Positions 15,354 to 20,516 of a stretch of 20,516 nucleotides of DNA are shown here, piece by piece. The stretch spans positions 1 through 20,516 of the IMG/VR virus record IMGVR_UViG_3300024062_000083; one strand, written 5' to 3'. The DNA is from a virus. The notes below the pieces were generated by a model that saw nothing but the letters and a program-made list of their open reading frames with translations, did not search any database and was not told where the DNA came from. Both the position numbers and the translations under genes were made by a program. Numbering within the stretch: position 1 is the stretch's first letter; every line of letters begins with the position of its first letter.

Positions 15354-17056
15354 GTATTAGAGCAGAGCTATCAGATGGTAGGGTGTTAGAGTTTCCAGAT
15401 GGGACAGACCCGCAGGTTATACAGGCTACCGTTAAAAGGGTGATTGGTCAGGGTCAATCTAAGGCTGGCGTGACACCTAAAGAACCTACAGAAGAAGCCG
15501 GCATTATGTCAGGCGCGTCGGATTTAGAGAAATCTATTATTGGCGGCATAGAGAATGCAGCAAGCTTTGGCTCTAGTATGATAGCAGAACCTTTGGCGGG
15601 GCTTGCAGGGATAGTTCAATCAGCGAACCCATTTGCCGAACAAGGCGCAGGTGCTAGAGCGGTTGAATCTGTCAGAGACTCGTTGACATTTAGACCGTCA
15701 ACTGATGCAGGCGTTAGTCAACAGCAAGCAATTGGTGAAACACTTGCGCCAGTAGGTGAGGCCATATCTAACACTGAGAAGTTTTTAGGTGATAGCACTT
15801 TAGAAGCAACAGAGGGCACTATCTTTGAATCGGCTGGGCCTTTACTTGCTACGATGGCGCACACGTTACCAACGGCGGCGCTTGAAATTCTAGGCTTTAA
15901 AGGGGCTGGGAGGCTTTCAAAAGTTAAACCTCCTAGTAATAATTTAATCAAAAAAACTTTGGTTGAGTCAGCCCCAGAAAACGCGCAAGTCAGGAAGGCG
16001 GCCAGCGTACTATATAAAGAGGTTAATGATTCCGGTGCTGTAGTTAAAAAAACATCACTAGGGCGACTTGAGAATGCACTTGATGTGCTGGCTAAAAAAG
16101 AAGGCATTAGAGAAGGTGTTTCAGACCCAGTATTTAGATCGATCAACGCCATAAAAAAAGATATTAATAGGGGCGTTCCAATTCCAATCAATGAGATTAC
16201 AGACCTAAGAAAAATAGCTCAAAACGCTGTAAACCCAATGGATAAGAATATAACAAGACAGGCATTGCTAGTTTTAGACGAGGTTGACTCTTTTATTGCT
16301 GATATTAACGTGAACGATATGGCCAGGACTGGGAACATACAAGCATCAGACATATCCAAAAAATTAAATGCTGCTGGTAAGCTTTACGGCAGGGCTAAGA
16401 GGGCTGAAATGCTAGAGGAGGCCATTACAATTGGCGCTAGCAGAAAAGCTGGAATAGACAAAGGAATTAGAAACGAACTTAACAGGTTAATAAATAATAA
16501 AACAACCAGAAAGTTTCTATCTAAGGATGATATCGCAGCAATAAGAAAAGTAACTGATGGAGATTTCAAGCAGAATTTTGCCTCTTTGGTTGGAGGAATG
16601 GGCATTAAATTTGAAAACAGCCCTAGCGTATTCTCTGCAATGGTTAGTGGTGCGGGTACTGGTGGAGTTGCCGCCTCTCTTGGCATGAGCGGAGCGGCAC
16701 TTCCCGTTGCTGTCACAGCCGTTACGGTAGGAACCGCATCAAAGATAATCGCAAACAAGCTGGCGAGAGGCAATGCCAATTTCTTAAAAACAATGCAATT
16801 AGCTGGCAATGACGCGAAGAAAATAACTAAAGCTTACTTGGAAATTGTTCCTAAAAGTAAAAGGAGCTTATCTGACCTGTCTGACTTGCTTTTAGATCCA
16901 AATATAGACCTAACCACGCTGGAAAATATAGCGAGTGATACAGTCAAAGATGCGGTAAAGGCAGCTCAATTTAAGCGAGAGATGGCTAAGTTTATGGCTA
17001 CAGTTCCATCTGGCGCAGCTATATCATCTAAAGATGAGGTAGAAGATAATGAATGA
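15350..17056 (+). CDS. DNA transfer (ejection) protein, gp16-like
   Basis: A 568-residue protein near the length of P22 gp16 (609), last in the ejection cluster. It opens with RAELSDGRVLEFPDGTDPQV then IQATVKR, a beta-hairpin plus helix that is common at the N-terminus of ejected phage proteins. Gly/Ala-rich amphipathic segments follow (GGIENAASFGSSMIAEPLAG near residues 64-83; GPLLATMAHTLPTAALEILG near 164-183). A strongly hydrophobic stretch near 430-470 (MVSGAGTGGVAASLGMSGAA, then LPVAVTAVTVGTASKIIANK) could insert in a membrane. The remainder is basic and helical. No lytic transglycosylase motif is visible. It should cross into the host inner membrane during ejection. Confidence 0.65.
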   Translation: MSIRAELSDGRVLEFPDGTDPQVIQATVKRVIGQGQSKAGVTPKEPTEEAGIMSGASDLEKSIIGGIENAASFGSSMIAEPLAGLAGIVQSANPFAEQGAGARAVESVRDSLTFRPSTDAGVSQQQAIGETLAPVGEAISNTEKFLGDSTLEATEGTIFESAGPLLATMAHTLPTAALEILGFKGAGRLSKVKPPSNNLIKKTLVESAPENAQVRKAASVLYKEVNDSGAVVKKTSLGRLENALDVLAKKEGIREGVSDPVFRSINAIKKDINRGVPIPINEITDLRKIAQNAVNPMDKNITRQALLVLDEVDSFIADINVNDMARTGNIQASDISKKLNAAGKLYGRAKRAEMLEEAITIGASRKAGIDKGIRNELNRLINNKTTRKFLSKDDIAAIRKVTDGDFKQNFASLVGGMGIKFENSPSVFSAMVSGAGTGGVAASLGMSGAALPVAVTAVTVGTASKIIANKLARGNANFLKTMQLAGNDAKKITKAYLEIVPKSKRSLSDLSDLLLDPNIDLTTLENIASDTVKDAVKAAQFKREMAKFMATVPSGAAISSKDEVEDNE

Positions 17057-17207
17057 TACAATAAAAACCGCGCAACTTAATATTTGTCTGCTTTCTTTTA
17101 TTTCAATTTTTTTGGAATCCATTATGCCAGCCTTAAATATGTTAAAAAATAATTTTAGATTGCTTTCTAATGAAAAGCAAGGAGGTGCCCCATCCCACGT
17201 TTTATAA
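17049..17207 (+). CDS. Possible small hydrophobic peptide overlapping the spike start (52 aa)
   Basis: A 52-residue frame whose ATG overlaps the end of the gp16-like gene (ATGAATGA). It runs through the spike ribosome binding site, stopping at TAA 17205-17207. Residues 10-32 (LNICLLSFISIFLESIMPAL) are hydrophobic; the tail NEKQGGAPSHVL encodes the Shine-Dalgarno of the next gene. Translation of this frame would bring ribosomes to the spike start, which lacks a standard codon. It may be a real membrane peptide or only a coupling leader. No homologue is recognised. Confidence 0.35.
   Translation: MNDTIKTAQLNICLLSFISIFLESIMPALNMLKNNFRLLSNEKQGGAPSHVL
17179..17194 (+). promoter_or_regulatory. Strong ribosome binding site followed by ATC instead of ATG
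   Basis: AAGGAGGTG (17179-17187) is an almost perfect anti-16S match. Six bases after GGAGG comes ATC (17192-17194), in frame with the spike. The in-frame codons between the upstream stop TGA (17171-17173) and the ATC include no ATG, GTG or TTG. This site decides the spike start. Confidence 0.7.
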
Positions 17208-18109
17208 ATCCAGTACCAGGGTTTTCATACCCACCTTACGGAAAACTTTACTTTTACAAGTCAGGCACTAACAGCTTATTGACTACGTATAAAGACGACT
17301 TAGAAACCATAGCAAACACTAACCCTGTTGAGCTTGGCGCTTTAGGTCGAGTGCCAAACACCTTTTACACTGGCAAAGCTAGAGTAGTATTGCAAGATGC
17401 TAACAGTCAGCAAGTGTGGGAACGTGACCCTGTAGGCGGTGAAGGCGCTTTAGGTGACTTTGAAGTATATGACGAGACAGTTGTATATGACAAAGATGAT
17501 ATCGCCAAAACCGCCTTAGGTGTGTTCTACATATCGCTGCAAGACACCAATCAAGGTAATGACCCAACGCTAACGCCTAATGCAAATTCATTCTGGATGG
17601 AAGTCAGATTCATTGATGTTTACAACAGTCAGAAGCCTTATTCAACTGGTGATATCGTACAATCAAATGAGGGTTATTTGTGGCGCTCAATGGTTGATGC
17701 CAACCTATCAAATGAGCCTACAACTGATACCGGTACAAACTGGCTACCTGCTTTAAATGGGGCTAAGTTGCCAGAGGTAATGGCGTTAGAATCATCACTG
17801 GGCACCTTCTCAGCGAATAGCGTAACAGTCATACCACAAACTGGTGGCGGCGTGTTAACAGCTTTACGCATTAACGAGATTCAAGACGGTGGTGCGTACA
17901 CATTGCCGGCAGCTAGCAGCATATCAGTTAATCAAACTATTCAAATAGATTTGCCAGACGCTTATAAAACTTTTAAGCCTGTTATATCTCGCTCAGGAAG
18001 TGATACAATAAGCTATTCAGGCGGCACAGATACCAGTATTACTATGGACTCTGCATCTAGCGAGTCAATTACATTAAAATCCGACGGAATAAGCGATTGG
18101 GAGCTATAA
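17192..18109 (+). CDS. Short tailspike with P22-type head-binding domain, non-canonical start
   Basis: With an ATC start the product is 305 residues. It opens (M)PRFINPVPGFSYPPYGKLY, then FYKSGT...TTYKDD...NTNPV...GRVPNTFY and ending VWERDPV near 80. This is the classic P22 tailspike head-binding domain, which docks the spike trimer to the tail. The next standard start (TTG, 17279) would delete 29 conserved residues, so it is rejected. Residues about 98-190 contain two modules, the second YSTGDIVQSNEGYLWRSMVD...PTTDTGTNW, resembling small CBM5/12-type carbohydrate-binding folds. The last 110 residues are a beta-rich Ser/Thr domain ending DGISDWEL. There is no large depolymerase beta-helix as in P22 (666 residues). 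It may be an adaptor or simple receptor-binding spike. Confidence 0.78.
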   Translation: MPRFINPVPGFSYPPYGKLYFYKSGTNSLLTTYKDDLETIANTNPVELGALGRVPNTFYTGKARVVLQDANSQQVWERDPVGGEGALGDFEVYDETVVYDKDDIAKTALGVFYISLQDTNQGNDPTLTPNANSFWMEVRFIDVYNSQKPYSTGDIVQSNEGYLWRSMVDANLSNEPTTDTGTNWLPALNGAKLPEVMALESSLGTFSANSVTVIPQTGGGVLTALRINEIQDGGAYTLPAASSISVNQTIQIDLPDAYKTFKPVISRSGSDTISYSGGTDTSITMDSASSESITLKSDGISDWEL

Positions 18110-18110
18110 C

Positions 18111-18539
18111 ATGACGATTAAAACGTCTTTATTGGGTGGAAGTTCGGGTATACCAACGCTCGCCCCAGATTTAACCTGGCCTAATTCAAAGCTCATTTCA
18201 AACACTGGATATAAGCAGATAGCAGGAATAGACGCTACGGCGGGGCTAACAACAGCACTTAGCTTAACGGGAAAGTTTTTAATTAGCGGGCTTCTATTTG
18301 ACGATATGATTTCAGAAGCCTACACAGTAAAAATGACGGTTGACGGCGTGGTAATATGGAATGACTCCATAGCATCCGTTGCCTCCACCGCATTAGTCCT
18401 TTATGGAGCCGCTAGTAACTCATTTTCAAGCTCAACAACTGAACCGGGATTTATCTGCAATACATCGTTAGTATTAGAAATACAATCAACAACAGATACA
18501 TCAGTAACCCTTGAATATCTAGTTAGGCCAATACTATGA
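18111..18539 (+). CDS. Putative beta-rich tail-associated protein (142 aa)
   Basis: A 142-residue protein one base after the spike stop. It opens TIKTSLLGGSSGIPTLAPDL, and a central segment (KFLISGLLFDDMISEAYTVK, then MTVDGVVIWND) reads as alternating beta strands. The C-terminal half (SLVLEIQSTTDTSVTLEYLV) continues that pattern. Size, composition and position behind the spike suggest a receptor-binding or spike-associated structural protein. Genes like this often follow short spikes in phages with modular adsorption devices. No Shine-Dalgarno is evident, so it probably depends on coupled translation from the spike. The specific family is not recognised. Confidence 0.55.
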   Translation: MTIKTSLLGGSSGIPTLAPDLTWPNSKLISNTGYKQIAGIDATAGLTTALSLTGKFLISGLLFDDMISEAYTVKMTVDGVVIWNDSIASVASTALVLYGAASNSFSSSTTEPGFICNTSLVLEIQSTTDTSVTLEYLVRPIL

Positions 18540-18856
18540 ATATAATCTCAGACAGCGGAAAGCATAAAATAGAAAGCGCAGGCACATTGCAGGTAACCCC
18601 ACCGGCAATACGCCACATCTCAAAACGCGCATTTCGTAATCGGTTAACACAGCCAGAGCGCACATTAATCCGTAAGTCTACTGATGACATTGTTATTGAC
18701 ATCAAAGAGGAACTTGAGATGACGACTTATGTCGATTTGGATATGCCATCAAATACTGATGCTCTGAATTACTTGGTATCTGTTGGCATATTGTTAGCGC
18801 CAAGAGTAGCGGAGATACTAGTTGACGGCACAGTCGAAGAAGAATTTAAGGGGTAA
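18536..18856 (+). CDS. Conserved-type phage tail-region protein (106 aa)
   Basis: A 106-residue protein overlapping the previous gene by ATGA. The motif AFRNRLTQPERTLIRKS near residues 32-48, then TYVDLDMPSNTDALNYLVSV and LAPRVAEILVDG, resembles a small protein found in many phages near tail-fibre genes. There the sequence is AFRxRFTxxE...YVDLD...L...G...RxxEIL. Its role is not established; a fibre-associated or assembly role is inferred from location. The N-terminus is basic and the C-terminus acidic (EEEFKG). Confidence 0.6.
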   Translation: MNIISDSGKHKIESAGTLQVTPPAIRHISKRAFRNRLTQPERTLIRKSTDDIVIDIKEELEMTTYVDLDMPSNTDALNYLVSVGILLAPRVAEILVDGTVEEEFKG

Positions 18857-18861
18857 ATAAA

Positions 18862-18951
18862 ATGCCAAGAAGTAAAGACAAGGGTAAGCCATCACCGGCT
18901 TACAAAAAAACACCGGTTAAGCCTAAATCTAAAAAGAAACCTAAAAAGTGA
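18862..18951 (+). CDS. Lysine-rich small peptide (29 aa)
   Basis: A 29-residue, extremely basic peptide (MPRSKDKGKPSPAYKKTPVK followed by PKSKKKPKK). AAGGGG lies nine bases before the ATG. Its stop overlaps the following GTG start (GTGA). Peptides starting MPRSKDKGK and ending in Lys/Pro runs are frequent as small unassigned genes just before phage lysis cassettes. Nucleic acid or cell-envelope binding is conceivable from charge but not demonstrated. Confidence 0.55.
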   Translation: MPRSKDKGKPSPAYKKTPVKPKSKKKPKK

Positions 18952-19349
18952 TTAAGTTGGCGGTTGTTTTATTAGCGTTTGTGTTAATTTATGGATGCAA
19001 TAATTTAAATGCTGATTGGTATTATCTCGGATATAGCGCAAGTTATGGAATAGTATCTATAATAGCCGCCAACCTTTCTAAAAAAATAAAATCACAACTA
19101 TTATTATGGTATGCTACGGCTAGTTTATTTACCAGCGTATTGCACTTTCTTGTTCATGTTGGTTTTTACAACACGTTAAAATATACTCTTTGGCACCAAC
19201 CTTTAAATATTGGTGTTATTGTTGAATTATTTGAATTTGCGTTAATGATTACCGGGGGCTTGAGTGTTGTTTTTTATGTCTGTTGTTTGCTTATTAATAA
19301 TTATAAACAGCACAAAAGCTATATTAATAGCGTGGGGGTGTTTAAGTGA
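18948..19349 (+). CDS. Multi-pass membrane protein of the lysis region (133 aa)
   Basis: A 133-residue integral membrane protein with about four hydrophobic spans: residues 3-17 (KLAVVLLAFVLIYG), about 26-43, 49-73 (LLLWYATASLFTSVLHFLVH) and 86-115 (IGVIVELFEFALMITGGLSV). It starts with GTG overlapping the previous stop and ends GTGA-overlapped with the XhlA-like gene. The sequence after the first span has a Cys (YGCNN), but the residues before it do not make a convincing lipobox. Context suggests a holin-like or lysis-regulating protein; superinfection exclusion is an alternative. Family not recognised. The base composition is more AT-rich than the structural genes. Confidence 0.55.
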   Translation: MIKLAVVLLAFVLIYGCNNLNADWYYLGYSASYGIVSIIAANLSKKIKSQLLLWYATASLFTSVLHFLVHVGFYNTLKYTLWHQPLNIGVIVELFEFALMITGGLSVVFYVCCLLINNYKQHKSYINSVGVFK

Positions 19350-19687
19350 GCGCAACAGTAGAGCAACTTGCGAGGCTAGACGAAAAGATTAGTTTGTTTA
19401 TGGCTAGCCAGTCAGAATTTAACAAAAATATTAACGACAACCTAAAAGAATTATCTAAGACACAAACCCAGATACAGGTACAACAAGTCGAGATAAATAA
19501 CGTTGTAATCAATAGCAACTTGATGTCGGGCAAAATCGACAAGCTAAACACTGAAATGTCAGATGTCAAAACAAACCAAGCTTTAATGATTGACTTTAAA
19601 GGTCAGGTTAGGCATTTGAAATGGGTCTCGGTTGGTCTATTTGGCGCGGTGGCAGTCGCTTTAATAAAAACAATACTAATACCATGA
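19346..19687 (+). CDS. XhlA-like coiled-coil membrane protein (113 aa)
   Basis: A 113-residue protein. Residues about 5-85 form a long amphipathic coiled coil (LARLDEKISLFMASQSEF; QIQVQQVEINNVVI; GKIDKLNTEMSDVK). It ends in a single transmembrane helix (KWVSVGLFGAVAVALIKTIL, residues 91-110). This layout is that of the XhlA/haemolysin-type proteins that assist holins. GTG start coupled to the previous gene by GTGA; its stop overlaps the next ATG. It probably sits in the inner membrane and cooperates with the holin encoded at the window end. The architecture is clear, the family assignment is by resemblance. Confidence 0.65.
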   Translation: MSATVEQLARLDEKISLFMASQSEFNKNINDNLKELSKTQTQIQVQQVEINNVVINSNLMSGKIDKLNTEMSDVKTNQALMIDFKGQVRHLKWVSVGLFGAVAVALIKTILIP

Positions 19688-20028
19688 TACTACAGCGCCT
19701 TAAATCACCTTCAGACCGTACCAATGGTATATTAACCCTACCAGATGGGGGTGAGATTAAAACACTTGAAAGACCGTGGAAAGACAACGAGGTGGGCGTT
19801 TCTTGTATACCGGCGGGATTCTATAAGTTCATGCGCGATACCCATGGAAGGTTCCAATGGTTTAGAATATTAAGCGTTGATGGACGAACTGATATTGAAA
19901 TACATGAAGGCTCAAAACCAAGCCATAGTGAAGGCTGTATTCTGATGAGCAAGACAGATTTAAACACGCTTAAATGGTGGTGTGGTGATGAGCGGACTAA
20001 TTACGTGGTAGAAATACGGGATGCTTAA
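19684..20028 (+). CDS. DUF5675-like protein, candidate lysis enzyme (114 aa)
   Basis: A 114-residue soluble protein. It has LTLPDGGEIKTLERPWKDNE (residues 17-36), VSCIPAGFYKF (39-49), DGRTDIEIHEGSKPSHSEGC (66-85) and then ILMS. The order TLERPW...SCIPAG.Y...GR..I.IH.G....S.GCI is the DUF5675 pattern. His74, Ser82 and Cys85 recall the active-site arrangement of YkuD L,D-transpeptidases (His then S/T-H-G-C). Placement between an XhlA-like protein and a holin makes it the only endolysin candidate in view, but hydrolysis is not demonstrated for the family to my knowledge. An in-frame ATG at 19621 would add 21 atypical residues; the ATG at 19684 has ATGA coupling and the expected N-terminus. Confidence 0.75.
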   Translation: MILQRLKSPSDRTNGILTLPDGGEIKTLERPWKDNEVGVSCIPAGFYKFMRDTHGRFQWFRILSVDGRTDIEIHEGSKPSHSEGCILMSKTDLNTLKWWCGDERTNYVVEIRDA

Positions 20029-20030
20029 AT

Positions 20031-20267
20031 ATGGGGTCAGAACGGATACAAGACCGAATAGAGTTGTATCGGTTTAAAGAAACTAAAACTACGTTTACGG
20101 GCGTTTGCACACTTATTTATGATAATGATAAGGTTTTTATTAAAGGGCTTTACGGTGCCATTGGTATGTCGGACGCAAAAGAATTAAAGCGGTATTTATC
20201 TGGCGTTGGCGTTACTGAGGTTTCGTTTATTCGGCACGGTAAACTGATTATAAAGAGGGTTAGATAA
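20031..20267 (+). CDS. Small conserved-type phage protein of the lysis cassette (78 aa)
   Basis: A 78-residue protein, two bases after the DUF5675-like stop and overlapping the holin start by one base (TAATG). It contains DKVFIKGLYGAIGMSDAKEL, then KRYLSG and a terminal VSFIRHGKLIIKRVR. A VF(I/V)xGLYG.....D...L...L...G.....ERHG-type pattern is found in small phage proteins close to lysis genes. No enzymatic motif is visible. Role unknown. Confidence 0.55.
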   Translation: MGSERIQDRIELYRFKETKTTFTGVCTLIYDNDKVFIKGLYGAIGMSDAKELKRYLSGVGVTEVSFIRHGKLIIKRVR

Positions 20268-20516
20268 TGGATGTGCTTAGTTTTATTGGCGGTATATTTA
20301 AGCCAGCTGCAGAATTGATTGATAACGTACACACCAGCAGCGAAGAAAAGTTAAACTTAAAAGCGACTATAAAGTCAATTGAAAACGCGCTTTTAGCTAA
20401 GGTTATTGAGTATGAGACAAAAATACTTGATAGTAAGACCAAGGTAATCACAGCAGAGGCCACAGGCGAAAGCTGGATGCAAAGAAACTGGCGACCTATA
20501 ACAATGCTCACCTTTT
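20267..20516 (+). CDS. 3TM phage holin, GTA_holin_3TM-like (partial, cut by window end)
   Basis: Eighty-three residues are visible, with no stop before the window edge. The N-terminus MDVLSFIGGIFKPAAELIDN precedes the charged helix SSEEKLNLKATIKSIENALL and a KVIEYETKILDSK coil. The strongly conserved TAEATGESWMQRNWRPITML then leads into the first membrane segment. The AEA.G.SW.QRNWRPI.ML signature is typical of the 3TM holin family (PF11351-type). It should form or regulate the lesion that triggers lysis; the membrane spans lie beyond the window. Confidence 0.85.
   Translation, partial: MDVLSFIGGIFKPAAELIDNVHTSSEEKLNLKATIKSIENALLAKVIEYETKILDSKTKVITAEATGESWMQRNWRPITMLTF

Noticed and set aside
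15718-16191. A 157-codon minus-strand frame within the gp16-like gene
   Set aside because: Antisense shadow of an Ala/Ser/Gly-rich coding region; no start signals and no recognisable domain.
16384-16809. A 141-codon minus-strand frame within the gp16-like gene, hydrophobic
   Set aside because: The hydrophobicity mirrors the codon composition of the sense gene; no supporting initiation signal or neighbour on that strand.
17279-18109. Spike starting at TTG 17279
   Set aside because: It would delete the conserved PRFINPVPGF...GKLYFY segment of the head-binding domain, which is intact and in frame upstream, and there is no Shine-Dalgarno before the TTG.
19621-19683. Upstream ATG extending the DUF5675-like protein by 21 residues
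   Set aside because: The extension reads out of frame through the XhlA-like membrane segment and is unlike usual N-termini. The ATG at 19684 overlaps the previous stop as ATGA.

Overview
The window is a tailed-phage (or prophage) segment with the late-gene layout of a P22-like short-tailed phage. On the + strand the order is terminase small and large subunits, portal, scaffold, coat, gp4-like tail accessory factor, gp10-like tail hub, gp14-like protein, gp7/gp20/gp16-like ejection proteins and a P22-type head-binding spike, followed by a lysis cassette. This order, the protein lengths and several signature motifs carry the assignment. Base composition is moderately AT-rich and nothing here fixes the host. 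A Gram-negative, probably gammaproteobacterial and possibly aquatic host is an inference from the P22-like architecture only. No integrase, replication gene, tRNA or CRISPR is visible.

Layout. 1-1876: end of an upstream gene and the packaging genes. 1880-4105: portal. 4110-4795: the only minus-strand block, a small operon of up to five very short overlapping ORFs (two with helix-turn-helix character, one a single-span membrane peptide) behind a predicted promoter studded with direct repeats. 4887-6988: scaffold and coat. 7007-7046: an intrinsic terminator immediately followed by a promoter-like sequence that restarts transcription into the tail genes. 7078-11455: neck and tail genes, including a 545-residue fibre-like protein inserted between the gp4 and gp10 equivalents. 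11452-17056: four ejection-type proteins, one with long arrays of exact 11-residue repeats. 17192-18856: the spike with a P22 head-binding domain, whose reading frame has no ATG/GTG/TTG at the expected place but an ATC with an ideal ribosome binding site, plus two small downstream genes. 18862-20516: a lysine-rich peptide, a multi-pass membrane protein, an XhlA-like coiled-coil membrane protein, a DUF5675-like protein with a YkuD-like His/Cys motif, a small unknown and the start of a 3TM-type holin.

Most late genes overlap by ATGA/GTGA or lie a few bases apart, so they are probably translated as coupled units. The terminase packages DNA through the portal into a coat shell built on the scaffold. 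The gp4/gp10-like proteins close the neck. The ejection proteins probably form the trans-envelope channel on infection. The spike and the 545-residue protein are the receptor-binding candidates. The last five genes probably carry out lysis.
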